Assembly (NCBI GenBank): GCA_026874595.1
Contig: CM049317.1
Span: 62,597,118-62,661,117 of the forward strand
DNA from: Sipunculus nudus
Taxonomy: Eukaryota > Annelida > Sipuncula > Golfingiida > Sipunculidae
DNA: 64,000 bases
Direction: 5' to 3'
Shown: positions 10,786-24,047 of the stretch, piece by piece
Numbering within the stretch: position 1 is the first letter of the stretch
Layout: every line of letters starts with the position of its first letter
Position numbers and translations under genes: made by a program
The notes under the pieces: generated by a model
The model's input: the letters and a program-made list of their open reading frames with translations, nothing else
The model's database searches: none
What the model was told of the DNA's origin: nothing

Positions 10786-13700
10786 CTTCATAATTGCTTT
10801 TCGGCACCATTTTCTGAAAAAAATAATGTATTTTTGGGCTTTGCGGGGGTCTAATAATTATCAGAAATGGTAAAACACTGTAGGTAAATTCTGTTAAAAT
10901 TAGAAAATGGGTCCCAGGAATCAATAAATGACTTTTTTAAAGTAGCAGAATTATACATTTATGGTTTTGATTGAACGATATTGCTCTTACTTTTGATATT
11001 AATGTTCACTAACCGGGATTGCTGTGTAGCCAGGGGACCCGTCTGTCACCATATGGTTCTTATCAGTGTGTATTTATAGGAAAATGCTGCATTTCTGATG
11101 TGATTTTGCCGTAAGCAAAGAATTAGCAAAGCATCAGCAAGGTGTAAGCAAAGGGATTATGCCTTCATAATTGCTCCTTGGCACCATTTTCTGAAGAAAT
11201 AATGTATTTTTGGACTTTGCGGGGGTCTTATAATGTCAGAAATGGTAAAACATTGTAAGTAAATTGTGTTAAAATTGGAAAATGGGTCAAAGAAATCAAT
11301 AAATGACTTTTTTAAAAATAGAAGAATTATACATTTGCGGTTTTAATTGAACGATATTGCCATTACTTTTGATATTAATGTTCACTAACCGGGACTGCTA
11401 TGTAGCCAGGGGACCCGTCTGTCCCCATATGGGTCATATCAGTGTGTATTTTTAGGAAAATGCTGCATTTCTGTTGTGATTTTGCCGTAAGCAAAGAATA
11501 AGCAAAGCATCAGCAAAGTGTAAGCAAAGGGATTATGCTTTCATGATTGCTTTTTGGCACCATTTTCTGAAGAAATAATGTATTTTTGGACTTTGCGATG
11601 GTCTAATAATGTCAGAAATGGTAAAACACTGTAGGTAAATTGTGTTAAATTGGAAAATGGGTCCAAGAAATCAATAAATGACTTTTATAAAAATAGAAGA
11701 GTTATACATTTGCTGTTTTGATTGAACAATATTGCCTTTACTTTTGATATTAATGTTCACTAACCGGGACTGCTGTGTAGTCAGCGGACCCGTCTGTCTC
11801 CCTATGGGTCATATCAGTGTGTATTTTTAGGAAAATGCTGCATTTCTGTTAAGATTTTGCCATAAGCAAAGAAAAAGCAAAGCATCAGCAAAGTGTAAGC
11901 TAAGGGATTATGCCTACATAGTTGCTTTTTTTCACCATTTTCTGAAGAAATCATGTATTTTTGAACTTTGCGGGGGTCTTATAATGTCAGAAATGGTAAA
12001 ACATTGTAGGTAAATTGTGTTAAAATTGGAAAATGGGTCCAATAAATCAATAAATGACTTTTTTAAAAATAGCAGAATTATACATTATCGGTTTTGATCG
12101 AACGATATTGCCCTTACTTTTGATTTTAATGTTCACTATCCGCGACTGCTGTGTAGCCAGGGGACCCGTCTGTCACATTTGGTTCTTATCAGTGTGTATT
12201 TTTAGGGAATGGCTGCATTTCTGTTGTGGTTTTGCCGTAAGCAAAGAATTAGCAAAGCATCAGCAAAGTGTAAGCAAAGGGATTATGCTTTCATAGTTGA
12301 TTTTTTTCACCATTTTCTGAAGAAATCATGTATTTTTGGAATTTGCGGGGGTCTAATAATGTCAGAAATGGTAAAACACTGTAGGTAAATTGTGTTAAAA
12401 TTGGAAAATGGGTCCAAGAAATCAATAAATGAATTTTTTAAAAATTGCAGAATTATACATTATCGGTTTTGATTGAACGATATTGCCCTTACTTTTGATA
12501 TTAATGTTCACTAACCGGGACTGCTGTGTAGCCAGGGGACTCGTCTGTCCCCATATGGGTCATATCAGTGTGTATTTTTAGGAAAATGCTGCATTTCTGT
12601 TGTGATTTTGCCATAAGCATAGAAAAAGCAAAGCATCAGCAAAGTGTAAGCTAAGGGATTATGCCTTCATAGTTGCTTTTCTTCACCCTTTTCTGAAGAA
12701 ATCATGTATTTTTGGACTTTGGGGGTTCTAATAATGTCAGAAATGGTAAAACATTGTAGGTAAATTGTGTTAAAATTGGAAAATGGGTCCAATAAATCAA
12801 TAAATGACTTTTTAAAAATAGCAGAATTATACATTATCGGTTTTGATCGAACGATATTGCCCTCACTTTTGATATTAATGTTCACTATGCGGGACTGCTG
12901 TGTAGCCAGGGGACCCGTCTGTCACCATATGCTTCTTTTCAGTGTGTATTTTTAGGAAAATGCTGCATTTCTGTTAAGATTTTGCCATAAGCAAAGAATT
13001 AGCAAAGCATCAGCAAGGTGTAAGCAAAGGGATTATGCCTTCATAATTGTTCCTTGGCACCATTTTCTGAAGAAATAATGTATTTTTGGACTTTGCGGGG
13101 GTCTTATAATGTCAGAAATGGTAAAACATTGTAAGTAAATTGTGTTAAAATTGGAAAATGGGTCAAAGAAATCAATAAATGACTTTTTTAAAAATAGAAG
13201 AATTATACATTTGCGGTTTTAATTGAACGATATTGCCCTTACTTTTGATATTAATGTTCACTAACCGGGACTGCTATGTAGCCAGGGGACCCGTCTGTCC
13301 CCATATGGGTCATATCAGTGTGTATTTTTAGGAAAATGCTGCATTTCTGTTGTGATTTTGCCGTAAGCAAAGAATAAGCAAAGCATCAGCAAAGTGTAAG
13401 CAAAGGGATTATGCTTTCATGATTGCTTTTTGGCACCTTTTTCTGAAGAAATAATGTATTTTTGGACTTTGCGATGGTCTAATAATGTCAGAAATGGTAA
13501 AACACTGTAGGTAAATTGTATTAAAATTGGAAAATGGGTCCAAGAAATCAATAAATGACTTTTATAAAAATAGAAGAGTTATACATTTGCTGTTTTGATT
13601 GAACAATATTGCCTTTACTTTTGATATTAATGTTCACTAACCGGGACTGCTGTGTAGTCAGCGGACCCGTCTGTCTCCCTATGGGTCATATCAGTGTGTA

Positions 13701-13917
13701 TTTTTAGGAAAATGCTGCATTTCTGTTAAGATTTTGCCATAAGCAAAGAAAAAGCAAAGCATCAGCAAAGTGTAAGCTAAGGGATTATGCCTACATAGTT
13801 GCTTTTTTTCACCATTTTCTGAAGAAATCATGTATTTTTGAACTTTGCGGGGGTCTTATAATGTCAGAAATGGTAAAACATTGTAGGTAAATTGTGTTAA
13901 AATTGGAAAATGGGTCC
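9260..13917 (+). repeat. Segment duplicated at offset 7888 (21 monomers), left copy
   Basis: It corresponds to 17148-21805. Rare markers shared with the partner are AATAATTATCAG near 10853, the GGGTCCCAGGAATC class near 10908, a TTAAATTGG single-base loss near 11645, the CGCGACTG variant near 12140, and GCTTTTCTTCACC near 12675. It ends near 13917, where this copy reads CCAAGAAATC and the partner CCAATAAATC. Confidence 0.85.
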
Positions 13918-16900
13918 AAGAAATCAATAAATGACTTTTTTAAAAATTGCAGAATTATACATTATCGGTTTTGATTGAACGATATCGCCCTTTCTTTTGA
14001 TATTAATGTTCACTAACCGGGACTGCTGTGTAGCCAGGGGACTCGTCTGTCCCCATGTGGGTCATATCAGTGTGTATTTTTAGGAAATTGCTGCATTTCT
14101 GTTGTGATTTTGCCGTAAGCAAAGAATTAGCAAAGCATCAGCAAAGTGTAAGCAAAGGGATTATGCTTTCATAGTTGCTTTTTTTCACCATTTTCTGAAG
14201 AAATAATGTATGTTTGGACTTTGCGATGGTCTTATAATGTCAGAAATGGTAAAACACTGTAGGTAAATTGTGTTAAAATTGGAAAATGGGTCCAAGAAAT
14301 CAATAAATGACTTTTTTAAAAATTGCAGAATTATACATTATCGGTTTTGATCGAACGATATTGCCCTTACTTTTGATATTAATGTTCACTAACCGGGACT
14401 GCTGTGTAGCAAAGGGGACCCGTCTGTCCCCATGTGGGTCATATCAGTGTGTATTTTTAGGAAAATGCTGCATTTCTGTTGTGATTTTGCCGTAAGCAAA
14501 GAATAAGCAAAGCATCAGCAAGGTGTAAGCAAAGGGATTATGCCTTCATAATTGTTTTTGGCACCATTTTCTGAAGAAATAATGTATTTTTTGACTTTGC
14601 GGGGGTCTTATAGTGTCAGAAATGGTAAAACATTGTAGGTAAATTGTGTTAAAATTGGAAAATGGGTCAAAGAAATCAATAAATGACTTTTATAAAAATA
14701 GAAGAGTTATACATTTGCTGTTTTGATTGAACAATATTGCCTTTACTTTTGATATTAATGTTCACTAACCGGGACTGCTGTGTAGCCAGGGGACTCGTCT
14801 GTCCCCATATGGGTCATATCAGTGTGTATTTTTAGGAAAATGCTGCATTTCTGTTGTGATTTTGCCATAAGCAAAGAAAAAGCAAAGCATCAGCAAAGTG
14901 TAAGCTAAGGGATTATGCCTTCATAGTTGCTTTTTTTCACCCTTTTCTGAAGAAATCATGTATTTTTGGACTTTGGGGGTTCTAATAATGTCAGAAATGG
15001 TAAAACATTGTAGGTAAATTGTGTTAAAATTGGAAAATGGGTCCAATAAATCAATAAATGACTTTTTAAAAATAGCAGAATTATACATTATCGGTTTTGA
15101 TCGAACGATATTGCCCTCACTTTTGATATTAATGTTCACTATGCGGGACTGCTGTGTAGCCAGGGGACCCGTCTGTCACCATATGCTTCTTTTCAGTGTG
15201 TATTTTTAGGAAAATGCTGCATTTCTGTTGTGATTTTGCCGTAAGCAAAGAATAAGCAAAGCATCAGCAAAGTGTAAGCAAAGGGATTATGCCTTCATAA
15301 TTGCTTTTCGGCACCATTTTCTGAAAAAAATAATGTATTTTTGGGCTTTGCGGGGGTCTAATAATGTCAGAAATGGTAAAACACTGTAGGTAAATTCTGT
15401 TAAAATTGGAAAATGGGTCAAAGAAATCAATAAATGACTTTTTTAAAAATTGCAGAATTATACATTATCGGTTTTGATCGAACGATATTGCCCTTACTTT
15501 TGATATTAATGTTCATTTTCCGGGACTGCTGTGTAGCCAGGGGACCCGTCTGTCACCATTTGGTTCTGATCAGTGTGTATTTTTAGGAAAATGCTGCATT
15601 TCTGTTGTAATTTTGCCGTAAGCAAAGAATTAGCAAAGCATCAGCAAAGTGTAAGCAAAGGGATTATGCTTTCATAGTTGATTTTTTTCACCATTTTCTG
15701 AAGAAATCATGTATTTTTGGACTGTGCGGGGGTCTAATAATGTCAGAAATGGTAAAACACTGTAGGTAAATTGTGTTAAAATTGGAAAATGGGTCCAAGA
15801 AATCAATAAATGACTTTTTTAAAAATTGCAGAATTATACATTATCGGTTTTGATTGAACGATATTGCCCTTACTTTTGATATTAATGTTCACTAACCGGG
15901 ACTGCTGTGTAGCCAGGGGACTCGTCTGTCCCCATATGGGTCATATCAGTGTGTATTTTTAGGAAAATGCTGCATTTCTGTTGTGATTTTGCCGTAAGCA
16001 AAGAATAAGCAAAGCATCAGCAAGGTGTAAGCAAAGGGATTATGCCTTCATAATTGATTTTGGCACCATTTTCTGAAGAAATAATGTATTTTTGGACTTT
16101 GCGGGGGTCTTATAGTGTCAGAAATGGTAAAACATTGTAGGTAAATTGTGTTAAAATTGGAAAATGGGTCAAAGAAATCAATAAATGACTTTTATAAAAA
16201 TAGAAGAGTTATACATTTGCTGTTTTGATTGAACAATATTGCCTTTACTTTTGATATTAATGTTCACTAACCGGGACTGCTGTGTAGCCAGGGGACCCGT
16301 CTGTTTCCCTATGGGTCATATCAGTGTGTATTTGAAGGAAAATGCTGCATTTCTGTCGTGATTTTGCCGTAAGCAAAGAATAAGCAAAGCATCAGCAAAG
16401 TGTAAGCAAAGGGATTATGCCTTCATAATTGCTTTTTGGCACCATTTTCTGAAGAAATAATGTATTTTTGCACTTTGCGGGGGTCTTATAATGTCAGGAA
16501 TGGTAAAACATTGTAGGTAAATTGTGTTAAAATTGGAAAATGGGTCAAAGAAATCAATAAATGACTTTTTTAAAAATAGCAGAATTATACATTTGCGGTT
16601 TTGATTGAACGATACTGCCCTTACTTTTGATATTAATGTTCACTAACCGGGACTGCTGTGTAGCCAGGGGACTCGTCTGTCCCCATATGGGTCATATCAG
16701 TGTGTATTTTTAGGAAAATGCTGCATTTCTGTTAAGATTTTGCCATAAGCAAAGAAAAAGCAAAGCATCAGCAAAGTGTAAGCTAAGGGATTATGCCTTA
16801 ATAGTTGCTTTTTTCACCATTTTCTGAAGAAATCATGTATTTTTGGACTTTGCGGGGGTCTAATAATGTCAGAAATGGTAAAACATTGTAGGTAAATTGT

Positions 16901-17171
16901 GTTAAAATTGGAAAATGGGTCCAAGAAATCAATAAATGAATTTTTTAAAAATTGCAGAATTATACATTATCGGTTTTGATCGAACGATATTGCCCTCACT
17001 TTTGATATTAATGTTCACTATGCGGGACTGCTGTGTAGCCAGGGGACCCGTCTGTCACCATATGCTTCTTTTCAGTGTGTATTTTTAGGAAAATGCTGCA
17101 TTTCTGTTGTGATTTTGCCGTAAGCAAAGAATAAGCAAAGCATCAGCAAAGTGTAAGCAAAGGGATTATGC
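13861..17171 (+). repeat. Segment duplicated at offset 6386 (17 monomers), right copy
   Basis: It is colinear with 7475-10785. It ends near 17171, at monomer position about 262 just past the heptamer cluster, where the sequence jumps back to material like 15669. The 1502-bp duplication starts at that point. Confidence 0.82.
15669..17170 (+). repeat. 4-monomer tandem duplication, copy 1 (1502 bp)
   Basis: GGACTGTGCGGGGG at 15719 recurs at 17221, exactly 1502 bp later, and the following monomers repeat in order. It accounts for 7888 being 6386 plus 1502, so the larger offset arose after or together with this local duplication. Confidence 0.82.
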
Positions 17172-20100
17172 TTTCATAGTTGATTTTTTTCACCATTTTC
17201 TGAAGAAATCATGTATTTTTGGACTGTGCGGGGGTCTAATAATGTCAGAAATGGTAAAACACTGTAGGTAAATTGTGTTAAAATTGGAAAATGGGTCCAA
17301 GAAATCAATAAATGACTTTTTTAAAAATTGCAGAATTATACATTATCGGTTTTGATTGAACGATATTGCCCTTACTTTTGATATTAATGTTCACTAACCG
17401 GGACTGCTGTGTAGCCAGGGGACTCGTCTGTCCCCATATGGGTCATATCAGTGTGTATTTTTAGGAAAATGCTGCATTTCTGTTGTGATTTTGCCGTAAG
17501 CAAAGAATAAGCAAAGCATCAGCAAGGTGTAAGCAAAGGGATTATGCCTTCATAATTGATTTTGGCACCATTTTCTGAAGAAATAATGTATTTTTGGACT
17601 TTGCGGGGGTCTTATAGTGTCAGAAATGGTAAAACATTGTAGGTAAATTGTGTTAAAATTGGAAAATGGGTCAAAGAAATCAATAAATGACTTTTATAAA
17701 AATAGAAGAGTTATACATTTGCTGTTTTGATTGAACAATATTGCCTTTACTTTTGATATTAATGTTCACTAACCGGGACTGCTGTGTAGCCAGGGGACCC
17801 GTCTGTTTCCCTATGGGTCATATCAGTGTGTATTTGAAGGAAAATGCTGCATTTCTGTCGTGATTTTGCCGTAAGCAAAGAATAAGCAAAGCATCAGCAA
17901 AGTGTAAGCAAAGGGATTATGCCTTCATAATTGCTTTTTGGCACCATTTTCTGAAGAAATAATGTATTTTTGCACTTTGCGGGGGTCTTATAATGTCAGG
18001 AATGGTAAAACATTGTAGGTAAATTGTGTTAAAATTGGAAAATGGGTCAAAGAAATCAATAAATGACTTTTTTAAAAATAGCAGAATTATACATTTGCGG
18101 TTTTGATTGAACGATACTGCCCTTACTTTTGATATTAATGTTCACTAACCGGGACTGCTGTGTAGCCAGGGGACTCGTCTGTCCCCATATGGGTCATATC
18201 AGTGTGTATTTTTAGGAAAATGCTGCATTTCTGTTAAGATTTTGCCATAAGCAAAGAAAAAGCAAAGCATCAGCAAAGTGTAAGCAAAGGGATTATGCCT
18301 TAATAGTTGCTTTTTTCACCATTTTCTGAAGAAATCATGTATTTTTGGACTTTGCGGGGGTCTAATAATGTCAGAAATGGTAAAACATTGTAGGTAAATT
18401 GTGTTAAAATTGGAAAATGGGTCCAAGAAATCAATAAATGAATTTTTTAAAAATTGCAGAATTATACATTATCGGTTTTGATCGAACGATATTGCCCTCA
18501 CTTTTGATATTAATGTTCACTATGCGGGACTGCTGTGTAGCCAGGGGACCCGTCTGTCACCATATGCTTCTTTTCAGTGTGTATTTTTAGGAAAATGCTG
18601 CATTTCTGTTGTGATTTTGCCGTAAGCAAAGAATAAGCAAAGCATCAGCAAAGTGTAAGCAAAGGGATTATGCCTTCATAATTGCTTTTCGGCACCATTT
18701 TCTGAAAAAAATAATGTATTTTTGGGCTTTGCGGGGGTCTAATAATTATCAGAAATGGTAAAACACTGTAGGTAAATTCTGTTAAAATTAGAAAATGGGT
18801 CCCAGGAATCAATAAATGACTTTTTTAAAGTAGCAGAATTATACATTTATGGTTTTGATTGAACGATATTGCTCTTACTTTTGATATTAATGTTCACTAA
18901 CCGGGATTGCTGTGTAGCCAGGGGACCCGTCTGTCACCATATGGTTCTTATCAGTGTGTATTTATAGGAAAATGCTGCATTTCTGATGTGATTTTGCCGT
19001 AAGCAAAGAATTAGCAAAGCATCAGCAAGGTGTAAGCAAAGGGATTATGCCTTCATAATTGCTCCTTGGCACCATTTTCTGAAGAAATAATGTATTTTTG
19101 GACTTTGCGGGGGTCTTATAATGTCAGAAATGGTAAAACATTGTAAGTAAATTGTGTTAAAATTGGAAAATGGGTCAAAGAAATCAATAAATGACTTTTT
19201 TAAAAATAGAAGAATTATACATTTGCGGTTTTAATTGAACGATATTGCCATTACTTTTGATATTAATGTTCACTAACCGGGACTGCTATGTAGCCAGGGG
19301 ACCCGTCTGTCCCCATATGGGTCATATCAGTGTGTATTTTTAGGAAAATGCTGCATTTCTGTTGTGATTTTGCCGTAAGCAAAGAATAAGCAAAGCATCA
19401 GCAAAGTGTAAGCAAAGGGATTATGCTTTCATGATTGCTTTTTGGCACCATTTTCTGAAGAAATAATGTATTTTTGGACTTTGCGATGGTCTAATAATGT
19501 CAGAAATGGTAAAACACTGTAGGTAAATTGTGTTAAATTGGAAAATGGGTCCAAGAAATCAATAAATGACTTTTATAAAAATAGAAGAGTTATACATTTG
19601 CTGTTTTGATTGAACAATATTGCCTTTACTTTTGATATTAATGTTCACTAACCGGGACTGCTGTGTAGTCAGCGGACCCGTCTGTCTCCCTATGGGTCAT
19701 ATCAGTGTGTATTTTTAGGAAAATGCTGCATTTCTGTTAAGATTTTGCCATAAGCAAAGAAAAAGCAAAGCATCAGCAAAGTGTAAGCTAAGGGATTATG
19801 CCTACATAGTTGCTTTTTTTCACCATTTTCTGAAGAAATCATGTATTTTTGAACTTTGCGGGGGTCTTATAATGTCAGAAATGGTAAAACATTGTAGGTA
19901 AATTGTGTTAAAATTGGAAAATGGGTCCAATAAATCAATAAATGACTTTTTTAAAAATAGCAGAATTATACATTATCGGTTTTGATCGAACGATATTGCC
20001 CTTACTTTTGATTTTAATGTTCACTATCCGCGACTGCTGTGTAGCCAGGGGACCCGTCTGTCACATTTGGTTCTTATCAGTGTGTATTTTTAGGGAATGG

Positions 20101-21805
20101 CTGCATTTCTGTTGTGGTTTTGCCGTAAGCAAAGAATTAGCAAAGCATCAGCAAAGTGTAAGCAAAGGGATTATGCTTTCATAGTTGATTTTTTTCACCA
20201 TTTTCTGAAGAAATCATGTATTTTTGGAATTTGCGGGGGTCTAATAATGTCAGAAATGGTAAAACACTGTAGGTAAATTGTGTTAAAATTGGAAAATGGG
20301 TCCAAGAAATCAATAAATGAATTTTTTAAAAATTGCAGAATTATACATTATCGGTTTTGATTGAACGATATTGCCCTTACTTTTGATATTAATGTTCACT
20401 AACCGGGACTGCTGTGTAGCCAGGGGACTCGTCTGTCCCCATATGGGTCATATCAGTGTGTATTTTTAGGAAAATGCTGCATTTCTGTTGTGATTTTGCC
20501 ATAAGCATAGAAAAAGCAAAGCATCAGCAAAGTGTAAGCTAAGGGATTATGCCTTCATAGTTGCTTTTCTTCACCCTTTTCTGAAGAAATCATGTATTTT
20601 TGGACTTTGGGGGTTCTAATAATGTCAGAAATGGTAAAACATTGTAGGTAAATTGTGTTAAAATTGGAAAATGGGTCCAATAAATCAATAAATGACTTTT
20701 TAAAAATAGCAGAATTATACATTATCGGTTTTGATCGAACGATATTGCCCTCACTTTTGATATTAATGTTCACTATGCGGGACTGCTGTGTAGCCAGGGG
20801 ACCCGTCTGTCACCATATGCTTCTTTTCAGTGTGTATTTTTAGGAAAATGCTGCATTTCTGTTAAGATTTTGCCATAAGCAAAGAATTAGCAAAGCATCA
20901 GCAAGGTGTAAGCAAAGGGATTATGCCTTCATAATTGTTCCTTGGCACCATTTTCTGAAGAAATAATGTATTTTTGGACTTTGCGGGGGTCTTATAATGT
21001 CAGAAATGGTAAAACATTGTAAGTAAATTGTGTTAAAATTGGAAAATGGGTCAAAGAAATCAATAAATGACTTTTTTAAAAATAGAAGAATTATACATTT
21101 GCGGTTTTAATTGAACGATATTGCCCTTACTTTTGATATTAATGTTCACTAACCGGGACTGCTATGTAGCCAGGGGACCCGTCTGTCCCCATATGGGTCA
21201 TATCAGTGTGTATTTTTAGGAAAATGCTGCATTTCTGTTGTGATTTTGCCGTAAGCAAAGAATAAGCAAAGCATCAGCAAAGTGTAAGCAAAGGGATTAT
21301 GCTTTCATGATTGCTTTTTGGCACCTTTTTCTGAAGAAATAATGTATTTTTGGACTTTGCGATGGTCTAATAATGTCAGAAATGGTAAAACACTGTAGGT
21401 AAATTGTATTAAAATTGGAAAATGGGTCCAAGAAATCAATAAATGACTTTTATAAAAATAGAAGAGTTATACATTTGCTGTTTTGATTGAACAATATTGC
21501 CTTTACTTTTGATATTAATGTTCACTAACCGGGACTGCTGTGTAGTCAGCGGACCCGTCTGTCTCCCTATGGGTCATATCAGTGTGTATTTTTAGGAAAA
21601 TGCTGCATTTCTGTTAAGATTTTGCCATAAGCAAAGAAAAAGCAAAGCATCAGCAAAGTGTAAGCTAAGGGATTATGCCTACATAGTTGCTTTTTTTCAC
21701 CATTTTCTGAAGAAATCATGTATTTTTGAACTTTGCGGGGGTCTTATAATGTCAGAAATGGTAAAACATTGTAGGTAAATTGTGTTAAAATTGGAAAATG
21801 GGTCC
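17148..21805 (+). repeat. Segment duplicated at offset 7888 (21 monomers), right copy
   Basis: It is colinear with 9260-13917 over about 4.66 kb, including the rare single-base markers named there (for example CGCGACTG near 20028). Shared rare variants on both sides make independent origin very unlikely. After 21805 a new class begins (ACATTGTCGG, CCCTTGCTTTT). Confidence 0.85.
17171..18672 (+). repeat. 4-monomer tandem duplication, copy 2 (1502 bp)
   Basis: It repeats the preceding 1.5 kb. One private difference is AGCAAAG near 18283 where copy 1 has AGCTAAG near 16781. From about 18673 it continues as a copy of 10785 onward (offset 7888). Confidence 0.82.
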
Positions 21806-22318
21806 AATAAATCAATAAATGACTTTTTTAAAAATAGCAGAATTATACATTGTCGGTTTTGATCGAACGATATTGCCCTTGCTTTTGATATTAATGTTCA
21901 CTATCCGGGACTGCTGTGTAGCCAGGGGACCCGTCTGTCACATTTGGTTCTTATCAGTGTGTATTTTTAGGGAATGGCTGCATTTCTGTTGTGATTTTGC
22001 CGTAAGCAAAGAATTAGCAAAGCATCAGCAAGGTGTAAGCAAAGGGATTATGCTTTCATAGTTGATTTTTTTCACCATTTTCTGAAGAAATCATGTATTT
22101 TTGGAATTTGCGGGGGTCTAATAATGTCAGAAATGGTAAAACACTGTAGGTAAATTGTGTTAAAATTGGAAAATGGGTCCAAGAAATCAATAAATGAATT
22201 TTTTAAAAATTGCAGAATTATACATTATCGGTTTTGATTGAACGATATTGCCCTTACTTTTGTTATTAATGTTCACTAACCGGAACTGCTGTGTAGCCAG
22301 GGGACTCGTCTGTCCCCA
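20885..22318 (+). repeat. 7-monomer-offset duplication, left copy (2630 bp)
   Basis: It matches about 23515-24949. Shared markers are AATTGTTCCTTGGC, TAGTCAGCGGACC, the CACATTTGG island and TTTTGTTATTAATG near 22259. Differences are few, such as CACCTTTTTC here against CACCATTTTC in the partner, and ATTGTCGG here against ATTATCGG. It ends at the island, CCCATATGGG here against CCCATGTGGG there. Confidence 0.78.
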
Positions 22319-23671
22319 TATGGGTCATATCAGTGTGTATTTTTAGGAAAATGCTGCATTTCTGTTAAGATTTTGCCATAAGCAAAGAAAAAGCAAAGCA
22401 TCAGCAAAGTGTAAGCTAAGGGATTATGCCTTAATAGTTGCTTTTTTTCACCATTTTCTGAAGAAATCATGTATTTTTGGACTTTGCGGGGGTCTAATAA
22501 TGTCAGAAATGGTAAAACATTGTAGGTAAATTGTGTTAAAATTGGAAAATGGGTCAAATAAATCAATAAATGACTTTTTTAAAAATAGCAGAATTATACA
22601 TTATCGGTTTTGATCGAACGATATTGCCCTTACCTTTGATATTAATGTTCACTATCCGGGACTGCTGTGTAGCCAGGGGACCCGTCTGTCACCATTTGGT
22701 TCTTATCAGTGTGTATTTTTAGGAAAATGCTGCATTTCTGTTGTGATTTTGCCGTAAGCAAAGAATTAGCAAAGCATCAGCAAAGTGTAAGCAAAGGGAT
22801 TATGCTTTCATAGTTGATTTTTTTCACCATTTTCTGAAGAAATCATGTATTTTTGGACTTTGCGGGGATCTAATAATGTCAGAAATGGTAAAACATTGCA
22901 GGTAAATTGTGTTAAAATTGGAAAATGGGTCCAAGAAATCAATAAATGACTTTTTTAAAAATTGCAGAATTATACATTATCGGTTTTGATTGAACGATAT
23001 CGCCCTTTCTTTTGATATTAATGTTCACTAACCGGGACTGCTGTGTAGCCAGGGGACTCTTCTGTCCCCATGTGGGTCATATCAGTGTGTATTTTTAGGA
23101 AATTGCTGCATTTCTGTTGTGATTTTGCCGTAAGCAAAGAATTAGTAAAGCATCAGCAAAGTGTAAGCAAAGGGATTATGCTTTCATAGTTGCTTTTTTT
23201 CACCATTTTCTGAAGAAATAATGTATGTTTGGACTTTGCGATGGTCTTATAATGTCAGAAATGGTAAAACATTGTAGGTAAATTGTGTTAAAATTGGAAA
23301 ATGGGTCCAAGAAATCAATAAATGACTTTTTTAAAAATTGCAGAATTATACATTATCGGTTTTGATTGAACGATATTGCCCTTACTTTTGATATTAATGT
23401 TCACTAACCGGGACTGCTGTGTAGCCAGGGGACCCGTCTGTCACCATATGGTTCTTATCAGTGTGTATTTATAGGAAAATGCTGCATTTCTGATGTGATT
23501 TTGCCGTAAGCAAAGAATTAGCAAAGCATCAGCAAGGTGTAAGCAAAGGGATTATGCCTTCATAATTGTTCCTTGGCACCATTTTCTGAAGAAATAATGT
23601 ATTTTTGGACTTTGCGGGGGTCTTATAATGTCAGAAATGGTAAAACATTGTAAGTAAATTGTGTTAAAATT

Positions 23672-24047
23672 GGAAAATGGGTCAAAGAAATCAATAAATG
23701 ACTTTTTTAAAAATAGAAGAATTATACATTTGCGGTTTTAATTGAACGATATTGCCCTTACTTTTGATATTAATGTTCACTAACCGGGACTGCTATGTAG
23801 CCAGGGGACCCGTCTGTCCCCATATGGGTCATATCAGTGTGTATTTTTAGGAAAATGCTGCATTTCTGTTGTGATTTTGCCGTAAGCAAAGAATAAGCAA
23901 AGCATCAGCAAAGTGTAAGCAAAGGGATTATGCTTTCATGATTGCTTTTTGGCACCATTTTCTGAAGAAATAATGTATTTTTGGACTTTGCGATGGTCTA
24001 ATAATGTCAGAAATGGTAAAACACTGTAGGTAAATTGTGTTAAAATT
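23672..24047 (+). repeat. Representative full-length 376-bp monomer
   Basis: This copy keeps most internal landmarks and serves as a reference. It has the hairpin GGGGAC (23804-23809) and GTCCCC (23816-23821), the palindrome CCCATATGGG (23819-23828), and four AGCAAAG motifs starting at 23885, 23896, 23907 and 23918. It carries class-specific variants: TTTGCGG in place of the more common TTATCGG near monomer position 60, so the TATCG/CGATA dyad is absent, and GCTATGTAG in place of GCTGTGTAG. Stop codons occur in all frames, and 376 is not a multiple of three, so no reading frame can run through consecutive monomers. Confidence 0.93.
23885..23924 (+). repeat. Four AGCAAAG heptamers at 11-bp pitch inside the monomer
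   Basis: Starts at 23885, 23896, 23907 and 23918 give exact 11-bp spacing, with 4-bp spacers AATA, CATC and TGTA. The same cluster sits at monomer positions 214-253 throughout the window, for example at 214, 225, 236 and 247 in the first monomer. Class variants hit single motifs: the fourth becomes AGCTAAG (about 1751), the second AGTAAAG (about 604), the third AGCAAGG (about 1364). It looks like an internal minisatellite or a set of phased binding sites; the sequence cannot decide between them. Confidence 0.85.

Noticed and set aside
23807-23823. CENP-B-box-like match on the minus strand across CCCGTCTGTCC
   Set aside because: It matches 7 of the 9 essential positions of NTTCGNNNNANNCGGGN. 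A rough estimate gives about one such match by chance per monomer on two strands, and the TTCG half is not met.
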